Assembly: GCF_918797505.1 (NCBI RefSeq)
Contig: NC_092801.1
Span: 39,486,517-39,550,516 of the forward strand
DNA length: 64,000 nucleotides
Reading direction: 5' to 3'
DNA from: Bemisia tabaci
Lineage: Eukaryota; Arthropoda; Insecta; Hemiptera; Aleyrodidae
Of the stretch, positions 53,865 through 64,000 are shown one piece after another. Positions within the stretch are counted from its first letter, which is position 1. Each line of letters opens with the position of its first letter. Under the pieces are notes generated by a model. The model worked only from the letters and a program-made list of their open reading frames with translations. It was not told the origin of the DNA and did not search any database. A program made the translations under genes and the position numbers.

Positions 53865-54240
53865 TTGCTCGGGAGAGGAAACATTCCTCTTCCCTACATC
53901 GAGTATTTGCTTACGAGAGAAACGTTTTCTCTCCCGCGCAAAAAGTTAATGCTCAGGAGAGGGAAGAATCTTTACGTAAGCACCAATTAGTTGCTCGTGC
54001 GAGAATTTATTTTTCTCGTAAGCAAAAACTCGATGCAGGGGAGAGAAATGTTTTCTCCCCCAAGCAAAAAGTTAATGTTCAGGAGAGAAATGTATCTTAT
54101 CCTAAGCACCAATTAGTTGCTCCGGAGCAAAAACATTTCTCTCCCCTGCATCGAGTATTTGCTAACGAGAGAAATGTTTTCTCTCCCGAGCATAAAGTGC
54201 TTAGGAGAGGAATGTATCTTTTCCTAAGCACCGATTAGTT
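53865..54240. repeat. three units of about 125 bp with alternating inverted motifs
   Basis: GTTGCTC starts each unit (about 53865, 53990, 54118). Within units, TCGAGTATTTGCTTACGAGA-type and GCAAAAAGTTAATG(C/T)TCAGGAGAG motifs alternate in both orientations. Copy 1 of the composite has less than one unit. Confidence 0.8.
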
Positions 54241-54310
54241 GATTTTTTGTCCCCGCACCTGTTTTGTCACTGGCGCCCACAAACCTACAACAGGGATACT
54301 TCACGCATTG

Positions 54311-55120
54311 CGCAATGCTGGAAGTATCCCCTTAGGTTTGTAGGCGCCAATGCGCGTTCCGCGCAATGCTTGAAGTATCCCCTTAGGTTTGTAGGCGCCA
54401 ATGTGCGTTCCGCGCAATGCTTCAAGTATCCCCTTAGGTTTGTAGGCGCCAATGTGCGTTCCGCGCAATGCTTCAAGTATCCCCTTAGGTTTGTAGGCGC
54501 CAATGTGCGTTCCGCGCAATGCTTGAAGTATCCCCTTAGGTTTGTAGGCGCCAATGTGCGTTCCGCGCAATGCTTCAAGTATCCCCTTAGGTTTGTAGGC
54601 GCCAATGCGCGTTCCGCGCAATGCTTGAAGTATCCCCTTAGGTTTGTAGGCGCCAATGTGCGTTCCGCGCAATGCTTCAAGTATCCCCTTAGGTTTGTAG
54701 GCGCCAATGTGCGTTCCGCGCAATGCTTCAAGTATCCCCTTAGGTTTGTAGGCGCCAATGTGCGTTCCGCGCAATGCTTGAAGTATCCCCTTAGGTTTGT
54801 AGGCGCCAATGTGCGTTCCGCGCAATGCTTCAAGTATCCCCTTAGGTTTGTAGGCGCCAATGTGCGTTCCGCGCAATGCTTGAAGTATCCCCTTAGGTTT
54901 GTAGGCGCCAATGTGCGTTCCGCGCAATGCTTCAAGTATCCCCTTAGGTTTGTAGGCGCCAATGCGCGTTCCGCGCAATGCTTGAAGTATCCCCTTAGGT
55001 TTGTAGGCGCCAATGTGCGTTCCGCGCAATGCTTGAAGTATCCCCTTAGGTTTGTAGGCGCCAATGTGCGTTCCGCGCAATGCTTCAAGTATCCCCTTAG
55101 GTTTGTAGGCGCTGATGCGC
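54311..55120. repeat. 51-bp minisatellite, sixteen units
   Basis: Unit: CAATGCTT(G/C)AAGTATCCCC then TTAGGTTTGTAGGCGCCAAT then G(C/T)GCGTTCCGCG. Positions 54321 and 55085 are 15 periods apart. Because 51 is divisible by three and the unit has no stops, several frames are open for 259-297 codons on both strands. Variants follow a pattern in which units 1-5 and 6-10 show the same order. Confidence 0.96.
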
Positions 55121-55524
55121 GTTTCTATGCTATGTGTTAGGTACTAATCGATGGTAAACGTGCAGAAGAGCGTATCTCGGAAAACACGATTTTCCAGGAG
55201 AGTAAAAAAACTGTCTCGTTCCTCCTTATTGTCAGTAGAAGGATAATAATTCTTGAGGATAGCAAGATCAAGATGCTTTTTTAGACTCCGTCACCATTTT
55301 GAGTAATTTCTCGAACTGTTAGGAAATACGGCAGAAATGCACATGCAACAATGCACTGGAAAAAACACATTGGATCCAAGCGGATTTCGTTTTGATTCAA
55401 GCAAAATTCCGATTGAATCAAAAGTATTTTTTCTTGTCACTGTTTTCAAGAGTCTGGACTCTAGATCCAATGTGTGTTTTTTTTTTTTGTTTTTTTTGTT
55501 TTGTTTTTTTTTCCAGTGTACCAT

Positions 55525-56085
55525 AATGGACCACTAGACAAGGTACAACTTTAAGTAATCTGATGCATGTTTCTTAACCAGAATTTCACGTAGAACACGA
55601 TTCGCGCGACAAACATCACTGAAATCAACTGCTAACGAAGATATCAACGTTTTTATTTCACATTGGTTACGAGGAATTTTAACTGCCCGCTCATAAAAAA
55701 CTCAAAGCTCTACGTGAGTCAAATCGCGCACTACAACGGTTTCAGCAAGCTCCTTAATCGAGCAATGTTCATTTCTCACCATGTATTGTTCGAACTATAA
55801 GCAATTTGGTACAGCTGAGCCAAAGCGGCAAGATTGAGGTTGCCAGATTTTCATATCGCAGAGACTGTCATGATAACGTTTAGCGCGCGTCGTGAATCAC
55901 GCAGAGCATCGAGTTTTCATGAGCGGGTGGTTTGAATTCACGCATCAAGAATCATTAAATATCTTCGTAAGGAGTTGATTTCGGTCATTTTCGTTGTGCG
56001 CATCGTGTTTTACGTGAAATTTTAGATAAGAAATATGTATCAGAATACTGAAATTCGTAACTTGTCTGGTGGTGAGGTGGTCCAT
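55525..56085. mobile_element. long hairpin MITE (GGACCACTAGACAAGG family), copy 3
   Basis: AATGGACCACTAGACAAGGT and AACTTGTCTGGTGGTGAGGTGGTCCATT, the right end having a short internal duplication (GGTGAGGTGG). It begins 6 bp after the composite CACTG element. Confidence 0.8.
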
Positions 56086-56129
56086 TCTGCTTATTTACAC
56101 TCAATTATTGATGACGTAAAGTTTAGTCT

Positions 56130-56508
56130 CTGTGCTCTCGCGCGAAACGTTATCATGACAGTCTCTGCGATATAAAAATCTGGCAACCTCAATCTTGACA
56201 CTTTGGCTCAGCAATAGCAAATCACTTACAGTTTGAAAAACACATGGTAGGAAATGAACTTTGCTCGATTGAGAAGAATGCTGAAACCGTTGAACCGTTG
56301 TAGTGCGCGATTTGACTCACGTAGAGCTTTGAACTTCTTGTGAGCGGGCAGTTCAAATTCCTCGTAACCAATGTAAAATAAAAATGCTAACAGCTTCGTT
56401 AGGAGTTGGCTTAAGTCATTTTCGTTGCGGGAATCGTGTTCTACGTGAAATTCTGGTCAAGAAACATGTAACAGAATGCTTAAATTCGTACCTTGTCTAG
56501 TCGTCCAT
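56130..56508 (+). mobile_element. long hairpin MITE (GGACCACTAGACAAGG family), right part
   Basis: From CGAAACGTTATCATGACAGT to ACCTTGTCTAGTCGTCCATT. The left arm is mostly missing. Confidence 0.75.
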
Positions 56509-56514
56509 TGTTAC

Positions 56515-56625
56515 TGGATTGCTTGCTAATAGACTTGGAGACTTTAACGCTGATTTAGAAAAGTAATCGAGAGGCAGGTTGCACGGTGAGTTACCACAGA
56601 CGACTCAGTTTCGTACCTTTAAAGG
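56515..56625 (-). repeat. GATAGACAAAGC family fragment
   Basis: ACTTGGAGACTTTAACGCTG…TTTAGAAAAGTA and GCACGGTGAGTTACC match 27399-27450. Confidence 0.55.
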
Positions 56626-57328
56626 CATTTGTCATTGTATCAATTGTATTTAATTAACACGGCATTGGAAAATTGGGAAATCAGTTCTTTAAGCTCTTTC
56701 AGGTGAAGCAATAAAACATTTGCATGCAAATTCTCCATTGACGATTCCCACAACTTTTCAATGCTCCTCGGGGTCCGTATTTCTACTGCCTCGAGTTCTT
56801 GCTAAAAATAGAACAGCAAAATAAAAATGAAGAGAAGAGGAGGGATGGGGGGAGGCTGGTCATCTTCAGCCTTCTCCAAATTTGGTTAATTTATACTCAA
56901 GTGAATGAATGAACATTCCTTCAAGCATGCAGAAGCGTTCCGCACTTTGTTTTTGTTTTGATTTGAAAGTCGGTACCGAGGAAGTAAAAATAGAGGGGCA
57001 AAAAGTGGTCGCAACGGCTAATAATAATGCTGCAGCAGTAAGTGCACACTGTTGAGCATTCTGAAAACATCAATTTATGCAAATCGCGCTGAGCTCCCAC
57101 CCCCTCCCCCTCGAAAGATGTTAACTGCCGATGCTTCTCTCTCGAATTTATGAGCGCAGAGAAGGAAAGAGCGAGTTTTCATTGTGATCCTTCTGATTAT
57201 AAATCAAAGGATAGATTAGTGTGTTAGGATAGTGCTGGTGTTAGTGTTATTATTACTTTCTGAAGTGACTCTTCATTTCCTGGAAACGGCCCGCCTTTCG
57301 CGATTCCTTCCTCGCTTCGCTAGGATGA
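56626..57328. other. unassigned sequence
   Basis: No recognised gene or repeat. Confidence 0.35.
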
Positions 57329-57579
57329 CCGCCGTGTTAAGTAGGAACGCAGTATGAACCATTAAGCGTTGCCTAATTTCCTTCGAAAAATCACGAATTC
57401 TTAGGAAAATTGTGAATATTTTCCCTCCGATCTTACGCCGGATTTAGTTCGGAATTTGATCCAAAAATCTGAACATTTCAAGGTAAAATATTCATAATTT
57501 GCTTAAAAAATAAATATTTTCGAAGAAGAAACTTGGCAACATTCGAATGTCGATACGGCGTTTTTACGTAGCACGCCAG
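57329..57579. mobile_element. CCGTATG hairpin MITE, diverged
   Basis: CGCCGTGTTAAGTAGGAACG…CAGTATGAACC and ATTCGAATGTCGATACGGCG…TAGCACGCCA. Confidence 0.78.
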
Positions 57580-57854
57580 ATGAGATATTCCTCAGCGTTT
57601 ACCGTGCCACCGAGGAAACTTTTGTCCAGGCATCGAGTCATTATCGTCGCGCGGTCATTCTAGGTGCGTCACCATGAGCTTTCACGAGACGACAACGGTA
57701 AATTTTTTTCTTGTAGCTTGAGGAGAACGGTTGCTTTTATGACGGATTCTTAGCGGTAAAATCTGAAGAATCTGGACTATTCGAGCTTTTCACTAGCATT
57801 CGGAGAGTCTTTGAGTATAGTAAAACCGACTACATGACTTTTACAGGAGGTGCC
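57580..57854. other. unassigned sequence
   Basis: Nothing recognised. Confidence 0.35.
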
Positions 57855-58350
57855 GAAAAATTGGGGAGGGGTTTGGTGGCATGATCCCCCCTCGGGCCAA
57901 AAATGAAAAAAGAAAGAAGGAAAAAAGGAAGAAAGGAGGAAAAAAGAGGCAGAGAAAAAAAAGTGCTCCTAAAAATTTACTGAAATGGTTTCAAGACAGA
58001 ACTATAACCAAAGTTTACCAAACCAAAGGTTATTTAACACCGCAGAAATAATAGTCAATATAATAAAATAAATATTTTTGAATTTCATTGTACTAAGGTC
58101 ACTAAATATTAACCAATAATAATAAAAAAAAAAAAAAAAAAACGCAAAAAGCGGTATTATTTTTCAATTTTCAACTTTCAAATACTGCACAAATTGTATA
58201 CTAAAACTGCTTCAAATTCAATCTGGGAGGGGCTATTTTTTTTTAAATTTTCCCCGAACCCACCTTGTTCGGGGGGACACCCCCCATATCCCCCACTCGA
58301 CATCAGCAAATGCCCCCCACCCCCTCCGACTCACTGTGTATCCGCCACTA
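57855..58350 (-). mobile_element. probable hAT-like fragment, one terminus only
   Basis: The right edge GTGTATCCGCCACTA (on the other strand TAGTGGCGGATACAC) is a common hAT-type terminus in animals (family knowledge), with C-rich subterminal sequence. I could not identify a matching left terminus or target duplication. Confidence 0.4.
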
Positions 58351-58894
58351 AATACGGTCCTCAATTTAAATTTCACTTTACTGTTCCAACCATAACAACT
58401 TCCTGGTATAAACAAACACTTTCTCCGACTCATATCAAATAGGTGCCAAGGAGGTCGAGAAACATAATCGATCGAAATCCGATGGGATGGAAGGAACGGG
58501 AATTAAAGGTAATGATGGAAGTGGGGCAATATTAGCGAGGCACCCGACTGCATTCCAGACATAACTCGGAAAGTTGACCTGAGTCGGACCCGCGGAACGC
58601 TTCCCGAATTTTCTCATCGATCTGCTCCGGCTTCGATCGGAGGCGTAACGCGTGGTTCTGCCGCCGCCGCGCGGCGTCGGTGACTATAAATAACCGATCA
58701 AGATCTACGCAGATAACGCACCGACAAGCGCCACGATAAGGCGCCGGGTTGTCAAATTTGAATGACCTCACCCGAAGGATGAAAGGTAACAATCAAAAAT
58801 TTTTGGAATTCATTTCCTGCGACAAAATCTGGAATCCCAACTACGTGTTGAGAGTCGCTCGGCCGTGATAGCGAAGAGAGCAGTAAGTGTCAAA
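58351..58894. other. unassigned sequence, partly GC-rich
   Basis: No conserved gene; 58560-58760 is GC-rich. Confidence 0.35.
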
Positions 58895-59124
58895 CACTGG
58901 GAAAAAAACACATTGTATCTAGAGTCCAGACTCTTAAAAACATCGACAAGAAAAAATACTCTTGATTCTATCACATTTAAGCTTAAATCAAGAACCAAGC
59001 CTCTTAATTTGAGCGGATTTCCTCTTGATTTAAGCTTAAATCTGATTGAATCAAGAGTATTTTTTCTTGTCAATGTTTTCAAGAGTCTGGACTCCTAGAT
59101 CCAATGTGTTTTTTTTTCCCAGTG
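58895..59124. mobile_element. CACTG-1 foldback element
   Basis: CACTGGGAAAAAAACACATT…TTTTTTTTTCCCAGTG, flanked by AA on both sides. The matching extra G/C in both termini suggests the arms were homogenised. Confidence 0.84.
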
Positions 59125-59430
59125 AATTTTCGAAATCGAGTTTCCTTCAAAATTCCTCTTATCGCTATATGATGAAGTCACTGAAGTAGCTAAAACAACA
59201 AAATTCATCTTAATTGTATTAAAACGAGGCATATCAGAAAGCCGTAAGTGCGCAAAACATGACTTACTTTCAGGCAAGACAGCAGTAAGTGGCATTATTC
59301 CTCAATAAAACAGTACTTTCAAGTAAACTGATACTCTTCTGAAACTCTTCTGATATGTAATTTATCTTACCGGAAAATGTGTTTGTTGTGTGACCAAAAC
59401 GGAACCACGAAATCATGGAGAAGATCATTT
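59125..59430. other. unassigned sequence
   Basis: Nothing recognised. Confidence 0.35.
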
Positions 59431-59540
59431 AAATCAACAGAAGCTGTATCCCTTTTGACATGAGCCCTGTCATGCATTGGTTCTCATGGATCTCAAGGCT
59501 CATGTCAGAATGGATATAGTTCCTTTTGATTTAAATAGTC
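59431..59540. mobile_element. diverged TGGACGTATTT-type hairpin
   Basis: TATCCCTTTTGACATGAGCC…GGCTCATGTCAGAATGGATA around an internal loop, ending TTCCTTTTGATTTAAATAGTCC. Confidence 0.55.
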
Positions 59541-59659
59541 CAAATAGTAGTTCCTCACTGCAAATTGCAGACGGTAGCTGGACAGTTTACCCAATTTTTC
59601 TTATCCAATACCTACTTTGGCCAACAAATTTAATCCAAGTTATACTTTGCCTGTGTTTC

Positions 59660-60170
59660 TCACGTAGCCCTTCGAGCACGGCTACTAATAAGACAACTAA
59701 TACGACAAACGAAGACTATACTAATCCACTAATACTCTACTAATCTACTAATAAGACAAACAAAGCCAACAAAACATGAAAATAGAGTAAGAGGATGGAC
59801 CCGCTTTGATGATGGTGCAGAGATACAACTATTCGTGCTCGATGGATGTTTGTGTTGTACCTGCAAAATTGAAGGCGCGATGCGTGAACTTGCAATGCTC
59901 CGCTCTATGTTAAAGAGGTGTCTCTTGGATTCGAGAGAAAAGGTAAAAAAAGGGCCCGATTACATCTCCTGTATCTTCGGCTGTTTTGCTAACGTAGCTC
60001 TTGAAACACTCCTACAAATAAAACAAATGGAACCGACACAACATGGAAATGAATCAAGGAAAAGGACACAAGCTTATCACGGCGCAGGGATACAACTATT
60101 CATGCTTGATGGATGTCCGTGTTGCATCTGCAAAATTGAAGGCGCTATGGCGTGAGGCGTCAGCTCGCGA
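59660..60170 (+). repeat. diverged tandem repeat, period about 265 bp
   Basis: ATACAACTATTC(G/A)TGCT(C/T)GATGGATG…TGCAAAATTGAAGGCGC occurs at about 59823 and 60091; TAGC(C/T)CTT(C/G)(G/A)A blocks precede each. The motif is related to the second block of the 1.8-2.9-kb duplication. Confidence 0.65.
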
Positions 60171-60592
60171 TGACCCGCTCTAGGCTGCCAATGAACTGTC
60201 GCTCTGGTTCGGGGAAAACGTAAACAAACCAGACTCGAAAGGTCTCTACTATCCTCTGCTGTGTTGATATTTGATTCTCCCTTTTTTTTATTTGATGTTT
60301 TATTCTTTTTTAGAGATGTATTTGTAGATCTGTATCTAAAGTTTGGATGTACCAGCTCCATAAAACCCCCGGGCGCGTGTTTTCAGGGATCCTCAGATCA
60401 GTTTGACCCGGGTTGGGCATGTAAGGGTGAATTCCATAATTTGGCGAACTCTCAGCACCTATGTCATTGCTTGTGACTTGATTAAGTAAACTATTGGTTC
60501 ATGAGGCATTGCACAAAAAAACCATTGGACAAACTTTTTAATGGACCATGAAAACTTTGGACCGCACGAGATTGGGTTAAGTGTCTGGCCAC
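60171..60592. other. unassigned sequence
   Basis: No gene recognised. Confidence 0.35.
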
Positions 60593-60600
60593 CTTGCAGG

Positions 60601-61020
60601 CAGAGATGGACAATTTCATGAAATTTATTTGAATGAAATTTTATGAAATATATTCAAATTTCTGGGGATACATTCAGGAGGCTAAGAAACGCCTAGAAAC
60701 GGTGATTCCAATTTTGAAATTTTTTACCCCAAGCCTAAAACATTCGCGCGTTGCAAATGTTTTCGTTTAGTTTAGAGGTATGGTTGGGGGTTTTCTCTCT
60801 AAACTCCCCTTTATGCCCCCTTTTTGTGTCTGGCACCTTCGGTAGAGTAGCATAACACCGCAGCATCAACAGAAAGACCATCTGAAACGCTTTCAGACCT
60901 TCAAAGGTTCAATCAATAATTTAAAAAAAAAATTAATAAATTTTAACTTTTGTGAAATTTATTGGAGCCTTATGAAATTTCATGAAATTTCAAAACGTGA
61001 AATTTCACTTTCCATCGCTG
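60601..61020. mobile_element. hAT-like element with CAG(A/C)GATGGA termini
   Basis: CAGAGATGGACAATTTCATG at the left is mirrored by TTTCACTTTCCATCGCTG at the right. Flanks CTTGCAGG (60593-60600) and CTTGCAGA (61021-61028) match at 7 of 8 positions. The interior is rich in TGAAATTTCATGAAATTT. 420 bp, no transposase. Confidence 0.82.
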
Positions 61021-61028
61021 CTTGCAGA

Positions 61029-61564
61029 CAATTTTGTCTTTTTTCTTTCCCTGCACCACTTTTTTACCCATAAAGGTATCTAATGTCAAGACAGGCAAGT
61101 GATACAGTTTCAGTCGGTGCACCGATGCCCCAACGGCTGCCACGCTCCTTGGGTGGGGGGCGGGGGGGGGGGCGGGGTCGGCTCGGGGTCCAATTTACAT
61201 GGGGCGGTGGCGGTGGGCGGTGGAATTTCGGATTCCGTGGCGATGGACGGTGAACGGTGGCGGTGGCGGGCTGGAGCGCGGGTGCGGATCATGAGCCGCG
61301 ATGGGCCGACGGTCGTGGGAGACACCCGAGGCGCATTCCGCGCGCATTCCGATTCCAGCCTCCTTCGCGCGCCGCACCGGCCGCTCCGCATGGCATCGCC
61401 CCGGCCCCGGCCGGTGGCATACTCCCTTTCCGAGTCCGCAGTCGCGCCGCGCCGCGGGTACGTCTCGCAGCGACGTTGCCGTGGGCCCCGCATCATTCCC
61501 ATCGCCGGTCAATGAACGAGGGAAGAGAGTAAAAGATCGTAATTGGTCAGTTGTGCTGGTCACA
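61029..61564. other. GC-rich island without a recognised gene
   Basis: 61140-61500 is strongly GC-rich, with frames open on both strands up to 165 codons, as expected from low stop frequency. I see no known domain. A promoter or first exon is possible but unsupported. Confidence 0.35.
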
Positions 61565-61700
61565 CACTGGAAAAAAAAACACATTGGATCTAGAGTCCAG
61601 ACTCTTGAAAACATTGACAAGAAAAGGACTCTTAATTCAATCAGATTTTTGCTTAAATCAAAAGGAAATCCCCTCAAATTAAGAGGCTTGGTTCTTATAG
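61565..61700 (+). mobile_element. CACTG-1 element, left half
   Basis: CACTGGAAAAAAAAACACAT…CTCAAATTAAGAGGCTTGGTTC, then broken. A TGGACGTATTT-type end (CATAAATACGTCCATTTG) follows at about 61727. Confidence 0.75.
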
Positions 61701-61966
61701 TGGTTGGTGCTTATAGTTCCATTTCGCATAAATACGTCCATTTGAAGAGGGACGTAACCGCCAAAAGTCAAGTTTCCAAAAAACCGAAGAAAACTTGATA
61801 TCTTCGACAATGGGATGTCAATGGCGAAGAATTTTACAGAGTTAAGTTCAGTCTTTCCTGCGTAAAATTCCACGAATAAACAAAAAAAGTCAAAAAGCCC
61901 TTTTAAGTGGAGAAATACAACCAAAATCTGACAAATGAAACATGGTCCCATTTTTAGCACTTTCGA

Positions 61967-62762
61967 TAAGGCCGCATTTACCTACTTGCCGCCCATGGGC
62001 CACCTGTATTTTGCCGCCCCTTTCTCATTCGTTTTGAAACATCAATAAAAACAGACATGAGAAGGGGTGCACATGACGTGTTTACTCGTGTTGGGCACAT
62101 TTTTTGCGAAAGCCCTGTCAACATTACAACCTAAAGTTCACGGAACTTTGCGCGAAAGTAAGTTCCGTAAACCTATCTGTGTGGACAAGGCCTTCCATTT
62201 ATAAGAAATAAACGAAAAAATCACGAAAGAACAAACATAAATGTGGTTCAATAATCTTAACTTCCGCCGCGGCGGCGTGTCGCGCTGACCGCACTGTGTT
62301 TGGCGCAATGCGTGAAGTATTCCTACAGTCATGTAGGCGCTATGCGTTTCACGCCAACCGCTGCTGACCGCACTGTGTTTGACGCAATGCGTGAAGTATT
62401 CAAGCAGTCTTGTAGGCGCTAATATTTGTTACATGCCGACCGCCGCGCCGAGGGCTTCTCCTTTTCGTCTCAAGTCCTATGTCTTCATTGCTCTCTCCGC
62501 CGCGCCGTTCCAGGCCAAATTGCGTGTTTGATTTCTCTCTTAACTCGACTAATTAAAGTTGCTGTCTCTTGCATCACCAAAAGACGACAAAATGAAATAT
62601 TGCTTTACTCTCAGGAAATGAGAGATTTTGTCCCCTTTTCTGGTTTGTATTTTTTTTCCTGAATCCGATTTCTATATTTTAAAAAAAATGTAAAATTCGC
62701 CGCCCTCTAAATTTGCCGCCATGGGCCGCTGCCCACGCAGTCATCCCCTAAATCCAGCCCTG
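61967..62762 (-). mobile_element. hAT-1 copy 6, full length
   Basis: Minus-strand element; its ends read TAAGGCCGCATTTACC and TAAATCCAGCCCTG on the + strand. Flanked by a perfect 8-bp duplication ACTTTCGA (61959-61966 and 62763-62770). It has two clear GCGCCTACAA-type subrepeats (62290-62430). 796 bp, no transposase. Confidence 0.88.
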
Positions 62763-62770
62763 ACTTTCGA

Positions 62771-63511
62771 ACCGCCATTTTTTCGTCATTTAGGGTCCAA
62801 AACAATTTGACAAAATTCCGAGTGGCTCAGTCCACTTCGGACTTTCAATGAATGAACTTTAAAAGAATGGGTGCCACTGACCGATTCTTCATATTTCTGT
62901 TCGAACATCAACAAATCAACAAATGATCTACATATTATCTGTGCTACAACCAACACGCAGGGTCGAATAAACTGGGCAACTAAAAATTTTGATGGATACG
63001 CCCTTCATCCACTAAACCGCTCAGTAATGCAAATTTTAGAGTATTATGACAGTCAAATATATATCATTCGTGTTCAATTACAATATTGAAAATCATAGTT
63101 TAGACTCACGCAGTCAAAAAAGTCATGGTTTTTATTTGAAGAAAGCACCCTGCGCTGGGAGAGATAGCTCGGAACTAACGTCCTGTTTTTCAGTAATGCA
63201 AATATTTAAATTGAGTCGCTGCATAATGAAGTTATTCAAATGTTAAAAAAAGACGTTTAAAGAGCAATTATAAACCGATTGTTTTCCAAATCACGCAAGC
63301 GCCAAAATTGCGAATGCGAGACAAACAAGAAAATGTTGGCAATCTCCAAATTCCAAAAATGTATGTTCTTCAGAAGGCTATTTTGAAATCAGACATGATC
63401 GATCGCACCAGAGAAAGCCAAGAAAAAACAACCCCCCTACCATACCGAAATGGAAATTTGCGCTTCCGTGATTTTTCCCTTGCAGTCGTTGCAAGTTTTA
63501 TTTCACTATTT
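62771..63511. other. unassigned sequence
   Basis: No gene or repeat recognised; open frames up to about 80 codons are unmatched. Confidence 0.35.
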
Positions 63512-63775
63512 TCGCATCTCACTGCTGAGTTATTCTACCAAAATTGAACCGATTATTTTCCTAATGCCCTTTGCACACGTTGCAAGTGATTTGCTGAAAG
63601 TGAGGGTCATCAGTGCATCACTCATCAATGAGGGTTTTTGCAACACTTTTCACGATCATCGATGAGTGATACACCGATGACCCCCACTTTCAGCAAAACA
63701 CTTGCAACGTGTACAAAGGGCATTAGGAAAATAATCGGTTCAATTTTGGTAGAATAACTCAGCAATGAGATGCGC
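63512..63775. mobile_element. 264-bp palindromic MITE
   Basis: GCATCTCACTGCTGAGTTAT is mirrored by ATAACTCAGCAATGAGATGC, and the arms contain CTAATGCCCTTTG(C/T)ACACGTTGCAA. Frames on opposite strands therefore encode similar peptides, an artefact of symmetry. Confidence 0.82.
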
Positions 63776-63789
63776 ACGGTGGGTACAAG

Positions 63790-64000
63790 AATCATCGACA
63801 CAATTCGATCGAAAAATGAAAACACAATTCAATCGACATAGATTCGAACGGTTTTTTTCAAGGATTTACAGTTGTTTTTTTCGAGCGAAAAAGTGTCGAT
63901 GTACAGATTGTCGATCGAGTATATGTCGATCGAAAATACGTCGATAAAATCTATGTCGATGAAAAATGTTTCGACTGAAAGAATGTCGATGAAAAAAATG
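63790..64000 (+). repeat. short-period repeat (TGTCGATnGAAAAT), continues past the window
   Basis: TGTCGAT or ATCGA(A/C) followed by GAAAA recurs every 15-25 bases from about 63890 to the window end, becoming more regular to the right. Confidence 0.75.

Larger units (their letters stand above)
53638..55518 (-). mobile_element. composite CACTG element carrying a 51-bp repeat array, copy 2 (1,881 bp)
   Basis: Starts CACTGCGAAAAAAACAC and ends TTTTTTTTCCAGTG, flanked by TA on both sides (53636-53637 and 55519-55520), so the whole block behaves as one insertion. Read on the minus strand: a CACTG-1 left segment (55354-55518), unique sequence (55135-55353), sixteen 51-bp units, a GAGAGAAA segment (53865-54240), then a CACTG-1 right segment (53638-53800). 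No protein domain is recognisable. Confidence 0.82.

Noticed and set aside
54311..55120. CRISPR array
   Set aside because: Units are contiguous and nearly identical, with no spacers, in a eukaryotic transposon context.
54247..55140. 297-codon open reading frame with 17-residue repeats, plus 259- and 267-codon frames on the other strand
   Set aside because: The 51-bp unit is a multiple of three without stops, so several frames stay open at once. Variation is not biased toward silent changes and no signal, domain or start context is seen.
61195..61798. Overlapping 130-165-codon frames on both strands
   Set aside because: The GC-rich island has few stop codons, and one frame continues into a CACTG-1 element, so it is not a gene.

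Overview
This is eukaryotic, AT-rich, non-coding and repeat-dominated DNA. The only conserved protein-coding sequence I recognise is one spliced exon: the C-terminal exon of the TRAPP trafficking subunit TRAPPC4/Trs23 (synbindin), + strand, 8826-9025. It has an intact splice acceptor, a stop codon, and a plausible 3' UTR with a poly(A) signal near 9684. No other exon of that gene was found, so bases 1-8825 are probably its last intron (inference). There are no bacterial features: no operons, ribosome binding sites or rRNA. The style of the repeats (many short hairpin-forming MITEs, hAT and CACTG-ended elements, LINE tails, tRNA-derived SINEs) fits an insect. I suspect a hemipteran such as a whitefly, but that is recollection of repeat style, not proof.

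Layout. 1-3180: a full hAT-like element (141-1040, 8-bp target duplication), then a tandem duplication whose second copy holds a LINE 3' end. 3183-8249: an imperfect palindrome with two arms of about 2.07 kb, nearly identical, around a 934-bp spacer. 8250-10176: small MITEs, the TRAPPC4 exon and its 3' UTR. 10185-20400: hAT-like, CACTG-ended and hairpin MITEs, a tRNA-like sequence and a cluster of GC-rich triloop hairpins. 20.5-30 kb: 31-bp repeats, a 332-bp palindrome, nested MITEs and a 0.55-kb polypurine tract. 30-44 kb: more MITEs, nested insertions, a 0.6-kb polypyrimidine tract (same repeat family as the 28-kb tract, opposite orientation), a SINE and a LINE tail. 44-57 kb: a cluster of hairpin MITEs and a 1.88-kb composite CACTG-ended element carrying a sixteen-unit 51-bp minisatellite. 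57-64 kb: further MITEs, two hAT-like elements with target duplications, a GC-rich island and a short-period repeat running off the window.

The genes do not form a pathway. What the window shows is a record of transposition: many elements interrupt others, so relative ages can be read directly (for example SINE and CACTG-2 inside a GGACC MITE; GGACC MITEs inside a CCGTATG MITE; a TA-flanked palindrome inside an older MITE). The most unusual object is the composite CACTG element, present twice in opposite orientation (33238-34166 and 53638-55518). It carries a minisatellite with 4 versus 16 units, whose unit resembles the internal subrepeats of the unrelated hAT-like family. Most longer open reading frames are by-products of tandem repeats or low-complexity tracts. 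All family assignments were made by eye from shared sequence, terminal repeats and target duplications, without database searches.
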